DNA of 64,000 nt from Saccharococcus thermophilus (GCF_011761475.1 NZ_JAASRS010000001.1:1178001-1242000); one strand, 5' to 3'. Counted from the stretch's first letter, positions 43,768 through 53,733 are shown. Notes: generated by a model from the sequence alone, not told the origin. Translations and numbers: made by a program.

Positions 43768-44316
43768 GTTATTTTTCTCCTTTTTTGAACTGCTCCCGCT
43801 TTCACTTTGTTTAGAAATAGGAGATTCTTGGGTAATCCCTTCTAACGAAGAGAAATTGACCAAGCTCTACGGACCGTTCCAGCCCTGAACACAAAATCCC
43901 CGCATGTTGATTCTACACGCTGACGTACGAAGCAGGTTTAGCTTTTCGGCCAGCATGGGCGTATGATGGCGGAAGATTTTACGTGACAAACCTTTTCCTG
44001 CCCCGTATCTTCCGTTTTTACAGAGCAATCTGTACAAAGCAATTCGATTATAGCACATATGTTCGTTTATTTCTACGACAAAGCGATCCATTTCTTGCTT
44101 TTGTTGTTTTGTACCTTGTCCATAGAAATGGGAGTCTTCTCACCTCCTGTAAAAACGCCCTAACCCCTCTTGTATAGAAAATTGTGGATGAAAGCTGAGA
44201 GATAAGCGAAAGAAGCAGATAATAACATGGCTTGGTATGTTGGATGGAATAAAGAAGAACGACCTTCTTGTTCAACTAACGGAGCAGTATAATTCAATAA
44301 CAAATAATCAGCATTC
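43768..44316. other. Interval without a supported gene
   Basis: Between dinB and IS256 copy 3 a 74-codon minus-strand frame (44091-43867) lacks a ribosome site and family features. I see no RNA gene or terminator here. Confidence 0.5.
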
Positions 44317-44324
44317 GCGGAAAA
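44317..44324. repeat. 8-bp target duplication of IS256 copy 3
   Basis: GCGGAAAA precedes the left end and recurs at 45759-45766 after the right end. Confidence 0.95.
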
Positions 44325-45758
44325 GATGATGTATAAAAGTTTGTGTAAAGCATTTTGCTAGAACAAAAGAAAAAAGGTAGGGTATTCTCTGATTGGACCA
44401 AAAATCTTAGAGAAAGGAGTACCCTACCTATGTCTAAAAGAAGTATACCGAATGTCGACTGGGCAAATCAACTGGAAAGTGTCATTCGTCAGTTTGTGAA
44501 GGAAAAATTAGAGCTGATTATGCGGGAAGAAATCAAACATTTCCTCGAAATCGAACAGGCTGGAACGCCGAATATGAGAAACGGCTACTATCAGCGAAAT
44601 CTAGATACGCAATATGGCCGGATTGAGGGTCTTTTGGTTCCAAGAGACCGAAACGGGGAATTTCAAACACAGTTGTTTGCCCCTTATCAACGCCACACCG
44701 GCTGGCTGGAGGAAGCCATCATTAGGATGTATCAAAGTGGCATGAGTACACGGGAAATTGGCAAGTTTATCGAACGAATTCTAGGAAATGCTTATTCTCC
44801 AGCGACGATCAGCCGTATTACCGATGTCGTGAAAGAAGACATCGAGAAATGGCACCATCGTCCACTATCCAAACGTTATTCTGTCTTATATTTGGACGGC
44901 TTGTACGTGAAACTTCGCCGCGATACGGTAGAGAAAGAAGTCATTTATGTGGTGTTAGGAGTGAATGAAGAAGGGTATCGAGAAATTCTGGATTTCTTCG
45001 TGGGAGGACAAGAAAGCGCCTATGGATGGCAGGAAATTCTTCAACACCTCTACCAAAGAGGCGTCAAGGAAGTGCTTCTTGGCGTCTTCGATGGCCTTCC
45101 GGGGCTGGAGGAAGCCTTTAAGGCGGTGTATCCGAAAGCCGATGTGCAGCGCTGTGTCGTGCACAAAGTCCGCAACACCCTCAGCCGTGTTCGGAAAAAA
45201 GACCAATTCGAAGTGGCCGAGGATCTCAAGCTGATTTATCGCGCGCCGAATAAGGAGATGGCGTTACAAATGTTTCAACAGTTTGAGTCGAAATGGTCCA
45301 GCAAATATCCAAGAGAAGTTCAATCTTGGGCCAATGAGTTGGATGTCCTCCTTACATTTATGGATTATCCAAGCAGTATTCGAAGTGTGATTTACACGAC
45401 GAATGTCATCGAACGAACGATCAAAGAGATTCGGAAACGTCTAAAGCCGATGAACAGTTTGAGCAGTTTAGAAGCCGCGGAAAAAGTCGTGTATTTGACC
45501 ATCCAAGATTTTAATGAGAAATGGGCAGGGCGAAAGTTAAGAGGATTTGCCGAAGCGCAGGAAGCCCTTCAACGAATGTTTGAAGAACGTTATTGTTAAC
45601 CAAATATTGTAAATAAACAAAATAAGGGGATTCTCCCTTTCCACACAAGAGACTGAATATTCAGTCTCCTGTGTGGAGAAAATCAGTCCCCTATCAATTC
45701 AAATCCATTTCAGAGAAACCCTACCCCATTTACATTACACAAAATTCTTGACGGTACC
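44325..45758 (+). mobile_element. IS256-family element, copy 3
   Basis: The element is 1434 bp, from GATGATGTATAAAAGTTTGTG to TTGACGGTACC, inverted relative to copies 1 and 2. It sits in an intergenic region and carries a one-mismatch version of the 36-bp palindrome (45641-45676). Confidence 0.97.
44430..45599 (+). CDS. IS256-family transposase (copy 3)
   Basis: The protein has 389 residues, intact DDE residues as in copies 1 and 2, ATG 44430 behind GAAAGGAGT. One change, YGWQEILQ for YVWQEILQ, distinguishes it from both other copies. Confidence 0.96.
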   Translation: MSKRSIPNVDWANQLESVIRQFVKEKLELIMREEIKHFLEIEQAGTPNMRNGYYQRNLDTQYGRIEGLLVPRDRNGEFQTQLFAPYQRHTGWLEEAIIRMYQSGMSTREIGKFIERILGNAYSPATISRITDVVKEDIEKWHHRPLSKRYSVLYLDGLYVKLRRDTVEKEVIYVVLGVNEEGYREILDFFVGGQESAYGWQEILQHLYQRGVKEVLLGVFDGLPGLEEAFKAVYPKADVQRCVVHKVRNTLSRVRKKDQFEVAEDLKLIYRAPNKEMALQMFQQFESKWSSKYPREVQSWANELDVLLTFMDYPSSIRSVIYTTNVIERTIKEIRKRLKPMNSLSSLEAAEKVVYLTIQDFNEKWAGRKLRGFAEAQEALQRMFEERYC

Positions 45759-45839
45759 GCGGAAAATTATAAGAGTCCAATCAAACTGATAAAAAGTCCT
45801 GTATTATAAACTAAAGACACATAAATGGAGGTGTAACTA

Positions 45840-45917
45840 ATGGGTGCTGGCTTTGCATTAATCGTCGTTCTGTTCATCTTATTAATCCTTATTGGTTGTA
45901 GTTGTATGATTTATTAA
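45840..45917 (+). CDS. YjcZ-type small sporulation peptide, shortened
   Basis: The frame MGAGFALIVVLFILLILIGC then SCMIY has GGAGGTG upstream and matches the hydrophobic core of YjcZ-family sporulation peptides (GFALIVVLFILLIIVG). A ~30-bp imperfect duplication (45882-45911 and 45914-45944, 32 bp apart) shifts the frame and ends it early. Without it the peptide would continue into the Gly-rich segment at 45939. Confidence 0.75.
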   Translation: MGAGFALIVVLFILLILIGCSCMIY

Positions 45918-45938
45918 TCCTTGTTGGTTTGTGGTTAT

Positions 45939-46013
45939 ATGATTGGGGGCTTTGGTGGTTACGGGAGAGGATATGGCTTCGGCGGTGGTTATGGACCAGG
46001 ATTGGGATTCTAG
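45939..46013 (+). pseudogene. Glycine-rich tail separated from the YjcZ-type peptide
   Basis: MIGGFGGYGRGYGFGGGYGP then GLGF, stop. It has no ribosome site of its own, and looks like the second half of the gene at 45840 before the duplication. Confidence 0.55.
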
Positions 46014-46106
46014 TACTCCCTCCCCTTCTTATGAGGATTTGAGAATTGCTAAAATGCTTACACTTCTCGTTATTTGTTGAACTACGAGTGCCATGGTTGA
46101 ACAAGA

Positions 46107-46143
46107 CACACAAAAAGACCGATTTATTTCGGTCTTTTTGTGT
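46107..46143. terminator. Bidirectional terminator
   Basis: ACACAAAAAGACCGA and TCGGTCTTTTTGTGT form a 15-bp stem. Confidence 0.88.
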
Positions 46144-46231
46144 GGTCTAAAACCATTTTGATGGGTGATATTATTTACTTAAGATAAATCATCTTGCAAA
46201 TTACAGGATGATTTTGACGGAGAACAGTCTA

Positions 46232-47764
46232 TTATCGGATAACAATATACGGTCTCATCATCTCATAATCCTCGTGCTCCAAGATATGACAGTGCCATAC
46301 ATACAACCCTGTATAAGGACCAAACTTCATGATAATTCGAGTTACCTGGTTAGGATTAGCTCTTACTGTATCCTTCCATCCTCGTTCTTGCGGTTCGGGA
46401 GGAATCGCCGGACCCGTATACTGGATAATTCTCTCCTTTTTAAACTTTTCTACATCGAAATCTCTCCGGTCTAATATTTGAAAATCAATTAAGTGAAGAT
46501 GAATAGGGTGTGTAGCCGTAGTTAAGTTAATTAAATACCATATTTCGGTTGATCCCAATTTTGGATTTTCTGTTATGGGGGCATCCCACTGTTTATTATC
46601 CAATAGCATGAATTCACGACCGTACTTATCCATATTATCATTTAATGTTAGGTATCGTATCTTTGAAGCTGACTGTTCTTTTATTTTTGGAAGAGGCCCC
46701 ATATAAGACGGTATAACACTCGTATCAATATTTGAAAGAGGAAGAGTCACTCTAAACTGCATCACAGTACCTGTATTTTCATCTGGCGGATCTCCGGTTG
46801 GAAAAGGAGCGGGGGCATCATTTGTCATAATAATATTCTTGCCCTCAAGATTGGTAAAATCAATGATCACATCTGCTCGTTCTGCAGGTGCCAACGTAAT
46901 TTCTTTGACTCCTATCGGGTGTTGCATTAATCCTCCATCCGTCCCGATTTGATAAAAAAGTTGTCCCGAATCAAGCTTTAGCCTATAGAAACGGGTGTTA
47001 GATGCATTTAGCAGCCTGAATCGATATTTACGGGGTTCCACTTTTAGATACGGCCATACTTTTCCGTTCACCAAGATGGTATCCCCAATAAATTCAGGAA
47101 CTATCGACGTTTCTAATTCCGGGACTGGTTTTTGTGGTTGCTTCGGGTAATAAAGAGAACCATCTTTATTAAAAGTCTTGTCTTGTATCATAAGAGGGAT
47201 ATCATATTTCCCACTTGGTAAATTCAATAAACGTTCCCGATGATCTCTGATAAGATAGAATCCTGCCAATCCAGCATACACATTGAGCCTCGTGATGCCG
47301 AGCGCATGGTCATGATACCAGAGGGTGCAAGCTCGATCGTAATTATCATATCGATATATTTGCTTTCTAAAATATGGACCGACTTGTTTGAATCCCTTTG
47401 TAAACCAAGCCTCCGGGTAGCCATCGCTTTCCCATTCAACACTAGCGCCATGTACGTGTACCACCGTTCGCACTTCCGGTACATCCACATGGGCACCATG
47501 CACCGTATAGTCTACCGGCAAAAGATGCTTATCTGGAAGATTGTTGATCCATTTAATAAACACTTTTTCTCCGCTCTCTACTTCAATTGTAGGTCCTGGA
47601 TAGCTGCCTTCATAGCCCCATACAGTTGTATCATTTAACTCACTATGGAGTGATTGCTTAAATTCCGTCATATTCACTTCATAATAAGTATGAAACTGAT
47701 CTTTCCATCGAGGTTTTAAAATAGGGGGAATGGGGAGCTCATCTACAAATTTAGAGAGAATCAT
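46232..47764 (-). CDS. cotA: CotA-like multicopper oxidase (spore coat laccase)
   Basis: The enzyme has 510 residues from ATG 47764 (MILSKFVDELPIPP), behind AAGGAGTGG. Three cupredoxin domains with copper ligands: HVHGASVEWESDG, WYHDHALGITRLN, HPIHLHLIDFQIL and WHCHILEHEDYEMMRPY. It has no signal peptide, as expected for a protein assembled into the spore coat from the mother cell. CotA oxidises phenolics and makes the brown spore pigment. It lies among other coat genes (yjcZ-type, cotD-like). Confidence 0.95.
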   Translation of the reverse strand: MILSKFVDELPIPPILKPRWKDQFHTYYEVNMTEFKQSLHSELNDTTVWGYEGSYPGPTIEVESGEKVFIKWINNLPDKHLLPVDYTVHGAHVDVPEVRTVVHVHGASVEWESDGYPEAWFTKGFKQVGPYFRKQIYRYDNYDRACTLWYHDHALGITRLNVYAGLAGFYLIRDHRERLLNLPSGKYDIPLMIQDKTFNKDGSLYYPKQPQKPVPELETSIVPEFIGDTILVNGKVWPYLKVEPRKYRFRLLNASNTRFYRLKLDSGQLFYQIGTDGGLMQHPIGVKEITLAPAERADVIIDFTNLEGKNIIMTNDAPAPFPTGDPPDENTGTVMQFRVTLPLSNIDTSVIPSYMGPLPKIKEQSASKIRYLTLNDNMDKYGREFMLLDNKQWDAPITENPKLGSTEIWYLINLTTATHPIHLHLIDFQILDRRDFDVEKFKKERIIQYTGPAIPPEPQERGWKDTVRANPNQVTRIIMKFGPYTGLYVWHCHILEHEDYEMMRPYIVIR

Positions 47765-47822
47765 ATTTCCACTCCTTAATAACCTGACGATTATAATTAC
47801 CTTCTTTCTAAAGTTATAAATA

Positions 47823-47981
47823 TTACAAGCCCTGTATGACAAATTCAAATGGTTTTGGCGGTTGACAAATAGTGCGATTGCGCGAGAAAATCAAAGAAAA
47901 CAAAAGAGAAGTATCGCTGTATACATAGTGTGTACTATTTTGAATCATTGGAATAGGCGTTTGTTCAACGAACGGATGCAT
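47823..47981 (-). CDS. Possible 52-aa protein
   Basis: The frame MHPFVEQTPIPMIQNSTHYV then YSDTSLLFSLIFSRNRTICQ and PPKPFEFVIQGL is plausible by composition. No ribosome site precedes the ATG, so it may be a fragment. Not recognised. Confidence 0.3.
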   Translation of the reverse strand: MHPFVEQTPIPMIQNSTHYVYSDTSLLFSLIFSRNRTICQPPKPFEFVIQGL

Positions 47982-48005
47982 TTGTTGAATAACAGGCCTT
48001 AAATA

Positions 48006-48051
48006 AAAAAGAGCTTGGAACGTTTTCTTATAACGTTTTCCCAGCTCTTTT
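48006..48051 (-). terminator. Terminator overlapping the stop of the 120-aa gene
   Basis: AAAAAGAGCT pairs with AGCTCTTTTT, and inner GAACGTTTTC with an opposite GAAAACGTT. The TAA at 48028-48030 lies in the loop. Confidence 0.75.
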
Positions 48052-48390
48052 TTTGATTTGGATCGTGAATTTATTGGTGCTGAAATTAGGAGCTCCAAAT
48101 ACAGGAACGGTGTCCGCAGATGGCTCCGGCGGCCATTCATCTTCTTGAATGACCTGAAACAAAGATTTATGGAAACATCCTTGGTGGGAACTTGCCTTCG
48201 GAAGCTTTGAAACATAATAATGATCGTGACCATTTGAAAAGAGAAAATACTTCTTCCCTTTCTCAAGAACCGTTGTTGCTCCGACATCTATACAAACTCC
48301 TTGAAATACGCATTCACCTTCTTTCACAGTTTCGTCGAAATGCGTAACATTGCATTTTTTTTTATAACTTGTGACATCTGTCCGTTTCAA
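48028..48390 (-). CDS. Hypothetical protein (120 aa), possible spore-associated
   Basis: The frame starts at TTG 48390 with GGGGC upstream. KKYFLFSNGHDHYYVSKLPK and CIDVGATTVLEKG suggest a small beta-barrel, and several Cys and His residues occur (KCNVTHFDE, ECVFQGVC, SSHQGCFHKS). Location between cotA and cotD suggests sporulation, but no family is recognised. Confidence 0.5.
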   Translation of the reverse strand: MKRTDVTSYKKKCNVTHFDETVKEGECVFQGVCIDVGATTVLEKGKKYFLFSNGHDHYYVSKLPKASSHQGCFHKSLFQVIQEDEWPPEPSADTVPVFGAPNFSTNKFTIQIKKRAGKTL

Positions 48391-48444
48391 AAAGCCCCAT
48401 TAGTACATTTAATGTTTATAGATATTTATAGGAGGTGATTTTCC

Positions 48445-48639
48445 ATGTTTTGTCCTAGACCAGTTATATGTCCACCTAGATTTTTGGTGCGAGACTGTTT
48501 CATTCCTCGTGTAGTTCCTTATATCCATCCAGTCGTACACATTAATCGTCACAATATCGTCAATGTTCCTAGACATATTTTTACACCTATTACAAGAAAC
48601 GTAGTTGTTGACCCTGGATACCCTACTCATTGCTGTTAA
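48445..48639 (+). CDS. cotD: CotD-like spore coat protein
   Basis: The protein has 64 residues from ATG 48445 behind ATAGGAGGTG. Its Pro/His/Val/Cys-rich sequence (CPRPVICPPRFLVRDCF, VVPYIHPVVHINRHNIVNVP, ending YPTHCC) follows the CotD inner-coat family, including the VVPHIHP-type core. It is probably made in the mother cell. It ends in its own terminator. Confidence 0.8.
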   Translation: MFCPRPVICPPRFLVRDCFIPRVVPYIHPVVHINRHNIVNVPRHIFTPITRNVVVDPGYPTHCC

Positions 48640-48646
48640 TCAACAC

Positions 48647-48680
48647 AAATGCCCTACTTTTATCAAGTGGGGCATTTTGT
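48647..48680. terminator. cotD terminator
   Basis: AAATGCCC pairs with GGGCATTT over an 18-nt region with further pairing (TACTT/AAGTG), T-rich on the plus strand. Confidence 0.75.
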
Positions 48681-48887
48681 ATTGTAACTGAGAAGGAAAA
48701 AATGGTTTACACATTAATATGTGTGAATACGTAACACAATGATCATGCTCTTCTGTTTCAAGGAAATCAAAAATCGAAAGTTGCTGCACATGCCACCAAC
48801 TGTTATTTAGTTTTACATCCAACAAAATTGACTTCTTGTTATTTACCTTTTGTGGTATAATTATCCAAAATACTTTGGAGGTCTAAC

Positions 48888-49049
48888 ATGGAAGCTGTTG
48901 CATTCTTATTTGGTTTTGTTATTTATTTTGGTATGATAGTCTTTATGCTGTGGTTCGCCATAAGTTTAATAAAAACATTAAAAGAGAAAAATCAGATTCT
49001 AAAAGAGATTGCTAGAAACTTAGAGAATAGAGGTAAGGAAGAAATATAA
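48888..49049 (+). CDS. Small membrane protein (53 aa)
   Basis: ATG 48888 follows TTGGAGGTC. A single helix (FLFGFVIYFGMIVFMLWFAI) is followed by a coiled segment KTLKEKNQILKEIARNLENR. It resembles DUF4083-like proteins such as the one at 26171. A strong terminator follows. Confidence 0.7.
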   Translation: MEAVAFLFGFVIYFGMIVFMLWFAISLIKTLKEKNQILKEIARNLENRGKEEI

Positions 49050-49090
49050 AATTTGTCTAGAACAACTTTTATGTAGATAAAAAGATATAT

Positions 49091-49137
49091 AAAACAGCCT
49101 CCTATAGTTCAAAAATGAACTACAAGAGGCTGTCTTT
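49091..49137. terminator. Bidirectional terminator beside the M14 gene tail
   Basis: AAAACAGCCTC pairs with GAGGCTGTCTTT, and TAGTTCA with TGAACTA in the inner stem. Confidence 0.85.
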
Positions 49138-49192
49138 AGCGCTTTGTTAATAATGTTGTTAAACCGCATTTGCCAGCATGATTGGAATAGAA

Positions 49193-51079
49193 CTCACATT
49201 TCGCACCCTAACAAGGTCAAAACAAAGGATTTTTTATTTAGTTTTTCAGAATAACTTTTTGACCAACACAACGAGCGATGGCAATCCTTTTTTTACCATC
49301 GCTGGTCGTTCCGTATCACGTTACACGTAGATGCTCTCATCCATGCCCAATCCCTGCAGAATCCTTCGCTGATCAGGGGTAAGGGAGCGATCCAGTGAGC
49401 GTTGGATGCGCCCATCCGGCAGCTTGAACAGGACGACGTTCACATATTGAAACAGCTGAAAAATCGCCTGTCCCGTCGGCCGGGTCAGCTTGCGGCCTCC
49501 AGGACCCTTCAACGGGTGTTCTGGAGTAATAAACTGACGCACTCGGCGCTGAAAAACGCGGTAAATAGCCAAGGCCAACAGAAACAAATAGCCTAATACT
49601 GCGACCCGTTCTGGTTTTTTGACGTAAATCTCATCCGTGAAAAACGGATCTTTCAAAAAAGCGAAGTTCATTTCCACCGAGATCTGCCCTTTATACAGCT
49701 TCAAGATCTCTTGGGCATCCATGGGTTGGCCCTTCCATTCCTTCGGAACGGTCGTGACAAGGACAAACCGGGACGCTTTCCGTCTCGCCTGTTCCCACGC
49801 GTCTTGGTCGAATTCGACGTCAAGGTGCAAGAAATACAGCGTCTCCACCTCGGGTTCCGCCCCTTTTTTCGGCCGTCCGCGCCGTTTTTTCAGGCGTACG
49901 ATCTCTTCGACCGCGGCCTCAACCCGATGAAACCGGGGGCGAAGGGACGCCTTGAGGGACGCCAAGGCTTGTTCGGCATCTTCCCGGCAGGAGAAGGGGT
50001 GACGCTCCCAACGGGCTTGTTCCTCGCGAAGAAGCTCCGCTTCTTTGGTTCGTTCTTTTTCAAGCGTCTTTCCTTTTCGCTGGTCGAGCGCGCTCGATTC
50101 AACAACGATCAGCCGAACGGGGTGGCCTTCATACGTCGAGGCCGTTTCCCATACCCGGTACGTGGCGCCGTTTCTCTCCGCCAACGTAAAGGGATCGCTC
50201 CACGTCGTGTCCTCAGCATCCGCTTCGGCCAGCGCGGTTTTCACGATCCGGAGCGACGAAGGGCCTCTGGTGATCAAAAAGGCGTTGGCCGCTTTGGTTT
50301 GCGCCAGGGTCTCTTTCGTCATCGCGGCGGAATCGGCCACGTAAATCCATTCGTCTTCGATTTTGGCCTGCTTCAGCTGTTCATGGACACGAGACAGCAC
50401 CTCGGGATTCCATGTTTTATCGGGCAGGTTGCCATCGTGCACATCGCCGTAAAACGGGATGCCGTCCTCGTTGCCGACCAGTCCGAAACCGATCTGTTTT
50501 TGCCAACGATGATGGCGGTTGTAGCCATGTGTGATTTGTAAGGCCTCTAACGAGGCCGATTCATACGCGCCGTAAACGGTCTTGTCCGTCGTATCGGCGT
50601 GGAAGGCTCGGAGGGAAAGGCCTTCTTTTCGATAAATATGAATCAAGCAAGTGCTGATGACGTTGTGAATGCCAGCCTCATACAGGCGATCGAGATGACG
50701 GGCCAACGCATCGTCGTTCAACCAGGAAGGATGGAGATCGGGACGGATGAGTTTCTCACAATCGACCTCCTGAGCCCAATGTTCCAAGTGAACAAGGGCT
50801 TGCCGGCCGTCAAACACATTGTAGAGGATGGCCTGAACGGCATCGCTGACTCGCGTTTGGCACTGCGGATCGACGGGCACGAGATGGTCAATCAATTGAG
50901 GCAGACCCAGTTTCTTGAATAGGGCACTTATTATATTCAAATAAGAATTGCGATAGACCTTTTTGACTTGAACGTTCATAAGTGAAAAACTCCTTTACGT
51001 TCCTTGTGTGTCAAGGATTCATTCGACATCGGAACGAAAAAATCCTCCCGATTTTCGTCGAGAGGGTGCGAAATGTGAG
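49193..51079 (-). mobile_element. IS1634-family element, copy B
   Basis: The element is 1887 bp with the same terminal repeats as copy A but in opposite orientation. It is inserted in the 3' end of the M14 peptidase gene. No clear target duplication is visible with these limits (AATAGAA left, TTAAAGG right). Confidence 0.93.
49321..50979 (-). CDS. IS1634-family transposase (copy B)
   Basis: The 552-residue protein is identical to that of copy A, with the DDE residues in FHADTTDKT, VADSAAMTKE and KGQISVEMNF. AAAGGAGT precedes ATG 50979. It is intact. Confidence 0.95.
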   Translation of the reverse strand: MNVQVKKVYRNSYLNIISALFKKLGLPQLIDHLVPVDPQCQTRVSDAVQAILYNVFDGRQALVHLEHWAQEVDCEKLIRPDLHPSWLNDDALARHLDRLYEAGIHNVISTCLIHIYRKEGLSLRAFHADTTDKTVYGAYESASLEALQITHGYNRHHRWQKQIGFGLVGNEDGIPFYGDVHDGNLPDKTWNPEVLSRVHEQLKQAKIEDEWIYVADSAAMTKETLAQTKAANAFLITRGPSSLRIVKTALAEADAEDTTWSDPFTLAERNGATYRVWETASTYEGHPVRLIVVESSALDQRKGKTLEKERTKEAELLREEQARWERHPFSCREDAEQALASLKASLRPRFHRVEAAVEEIVRLKKRRGRPKKGAEPEVETLYFLHLDVEFDQDAWEQARRKASRFVLVTTVPKEWKGQPMDAQEILKLYKGQISVEMNFAFLKDPFFTDEIYVKKPERVAVLGYLFLLALAIYRVFQRRVRQFITPEHPLKGPGGRKLTRPTGQAIFQLFQYVNVVLFKLPDGRIQRSLDRSLTPDQRRILQGLGMDESIYV

Positions 51080-52850
51080 TTAAAGGTACAGGGCATTCTC
51101 CGACATATGGAGCAACTTCAATAGTGAATCCTGGTCTTTTGAATTGAATGACAAACCAATCTTTATAACCGCCGCCACTTGGGTTTTTCTCTGGCTTTAC
51201 TAGCGAGTATTTCGTTTTCTTCGATAGCATCAAGGCAAGTCGATAATCACGTTGTGCTTGCTCTTTCGATTGATGGAAATGCCAATAAATAATTTGTCCG
51301 GAAGAGTGATAGGAAACGGTGGTTAGAAAATTATGCGCTAGTGTAAAGTCTCGCATTGCTTGCGCTTCAGGTTCACTATATGGACGCGGTCCTTTATAAT
51401 TTTTGTACCATGGTTTTCCAGGATTACAACAAATCGTTTTCCAGTATGCATCATATTGTCTGTTTAAATCAACCCCGCGAATGTTCGCTTTCCAGGCGGA
51501 AAAATCTTTTTTTCCGTTATTAATCTTTAAAACTAGTGTAGAATTTTTTACAGCTTTATATCCCTTTTGTACAAGTGTCACACCGTCTGGATTAACCATT
51601 GGCACAAACCAAATAGATGTGTTATCCAATGTTTTTCTAATGCTATAGTTATCTATTTTCTGATTGTTGCCGTAAGCAAATGCGTAAGTATCAATCATTT
51701 CCATTACTAAATTTGTTGTAATATGTTCACGAGCATGGTGGGAAGCATTGACGAAAATTTCTCTCTTGCCTTTTCCTAATTTTATGGCATAAATATTTCT
51801 TCCTTCTACTGAATGACCGATAATTTGAGTTTGAACTAATTCCGGATAAAAAGATTGCAAGCGTTGAATGTCTCTTTGCATTTGTTCGTATGTATATGTT
51901 TGATATGGGTTGACAATCCCTTTACTATCAATTTTTTCGTTTACTGCACTTTGTGATAAATATGCTGTTTTTCCAGCAATAACAATTTCATAGAAATTGC
52001 CTACGAGTTTTTTCGCTGCGAAAACTTGTCCAGGTTGAATCGTTGCAATAGCGACACGCGTCTTTGATGTTGAATTATAAACATCTATTTCTTTTCCTAC
52101 TTTCACTAAATACATAAAAGGCTCTGAGGAAACAGGAGTAATTTTCTGTGTGATCGGTTTAATTCCCGTTTTTGGAACATATCCAGTTAATTGACCGAAC
52201 TCAATCACATGCCACTGTCCATTGTATTCACTTTTGCTATAGAATGTTTGGCCTTGTTTTAATAAACCGACTTCTACAAATTTTCCTGACTTATTATAGT
52301 AGACGGGGACAGATTTCACTGCTACTTGGAATGATTTGTCATTTTGCGGAAAAATAAAATGAACATTATTTTTATCTATGTATGCTTTTCTTCCAGCAAC
52401 AATAATTTGATAAAAATCGCCATTTTCTTCGATCATAGAAAATGGTACATTTTTTTCAATAATGGCTAATTCTTTTCGTTCTCCCCCTTGAAAATAGTAC
52501 ACAGGTGTAGATTTTATTGTATACATTTGAAAATACGTTTTATTCCCTTTCTCGGTGAAAAGGGAGTTATCCAATTTTTCGACTGGCTTTACATTTTCTT
52601 TTAAAATATAAGCGGTCTGTTCTCCAAATTGTACGGTGTAATATTTCTCATTGAGTGAAGATAACACTTTTAATGGTTCTTTCTCCCTTAACGTCCCAAT
52701 TTTTATAAATGTACTACCTTGTTTTTTATAAATATCTGTTTTAGTTACCGTCTCCACAAAAGTTTCTTCTGCTTTCGTTGGAAAACTAGTAAATAATACA
52801 AAGGAGATTAAGCAAATAAAGGTGGTTATATAAATCTTCGCTATTTTCAT
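51080..52850 (-). pseudogene. Secreted M14 zinc carboxypeptidase, 3' end cut by IS1634
   Basis: About 590 codons remain from ATG 52850. A signal peptide (IYITTFICLISFVLFTSFPT) leads into four SH3-like repeats (~30-310, YYTVQFGEQTAYILKENVKP, YQIIVAGRKAYIDK, HVIEFGQLTGYVPK, YEIVIAGKTAYLSQS), probably wall-binding. The M14 domain (~320-590) has zinc ligands in ASHHAREHITTNL (HxxE) and VSYHSSGQI (His), and FTIEVAPYVG holds the catalytic Glu. After CPVPL the IS begins; only the last ~20-25 residues are lost. A possible tail lies at 49136-49192, to the left of the IS. It may act on peptidoglycan stem peptides or proteins. Confidence 0.9.
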
Positions 52851-52923
52851 ACCTCTCTCCTTTCTCCCAAATTAAAAAATTCATACGATATGTAATTGAT
52901 CACTTTAGCAAAGTTCGTTCCCA

Positions 52924-53076
52924 TTAGCAGTTGGACATATAATATATTTCTGTAACCGAGGAAGCCGTTGCCCCCTGTTGCCCCAGGCCTTTTGTCACAA
53001 AACTGGAATTTAAAGAAGGCATTAACAAGTAATGATTATGGATATGTCCGATCACAAGCTTTCCTCTAAAACAATA
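52924..53076 (-). pseudogene. Unidentified 50-codon gene tail
   Basis: FRGKLVIGHIHNHYLLMPSL, then NSSFVTKGLGQQGATASSVT and EIYYMSNC, stop at 52924. Composition is clearly protein-like but an upstream stop cuts it off. I do not recognise it. Positions 53077-53284 show nothing else. Confidence 0.35.
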
Positions 53077-53284
53077 TCACCGCCTTTTTTCCTAAAATGA
53101 CTTTAGCAATAAAAATTGTAAATGTTATAGATTAATAGATCAAGAAAAAAAAGGAACATAGGGAAATAAATTTACTTTTTGTTGTTAATGTGTTATTTTT
53201 TCTATAAAACTCCATGGATGATTTAGAACATAATTCTTCTTAATAAAAAATAATGGCAAAGCAACAAGTTATTATAAAATAGAA

Positions 53285-53319
53285 TGGAGATGGCATCCCA
53301 ACTCCCATCTCCACTTTTT
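53285..53319 (+). terminator. Hairpin terminator
   Basis: TGGAGATGG and CCATCTCCA, followed by CTTTTTAT on the plus strand. No plus-strand gene precedes it. Confidence 0.65.
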
Positions 53320-53335
53320 ATATTTTTGGTGCCTC

Positions 53336-53653
53336 TTATTTCAGCTTTATTGGCACAATCTTACCGTTTTCTATGGCTGCGACGCTTTGTTTCGATTCAA
53401 ATCCGCCGTTATTGTTAATTTCCGCGGCCGCCATCTTCAACCTGTTTGGCGTCCGTTCCCCGTAATAGGCGGCAGGACCGCTCAACGGACCGCTTTATCC
53501 AATGTTAACGGTATTGGCATCTCCGCCGCCGCTTGCCTCTTTGCTTCCGCTCGCTGTATTACTCGCTGGAGAATTGTTGCAAGCTGCCATTGCGATCAAT
53601 ACCAACATGATGATTGTCGTGAAAAATAACCTCAGTTTCGCAGGATTATACAC
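53336..53653 (-). pseudogene. Branched-chain amino-acid-type ABC substrate-binding lipoprotein, internally deleted
   Basis: A lipoprotein signal (LFFTTIIMLVLIAMAAC) precedes VNIG, TAA, SGPLSGPAAYYGERTPNR LKMAAAEINNNGGF, typical of LivJ-like proteins. The frame then jumps to SKQSVAAIENGKIVPIKLK, which fits the very C-terminus. So it has an in-frame stop and a loss of about 270 codons. It lies directly downstream of the TetR gene of the acyl-CoA operon. Confidence 0.8.
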
Positions 53654-53733
53654 TTATTGAGATAATTATTTGCCGATATATCACTTTTAAAGAGATTGAA
53701 AGACAGAAAGAGAATCGACGGCTTCTCTTTCCC

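Noticed and set aside
43867-44091. 74-codon minus-strand frame between dinB and IS256
   Set aside because: No ribosome site, no family pattern; left as an unassigned interval.
48640-48825. 61-codon minus-strand frame downstream of cotD
   Set aside because: It reads through the cotD terminator and lacks a good ribosome site.
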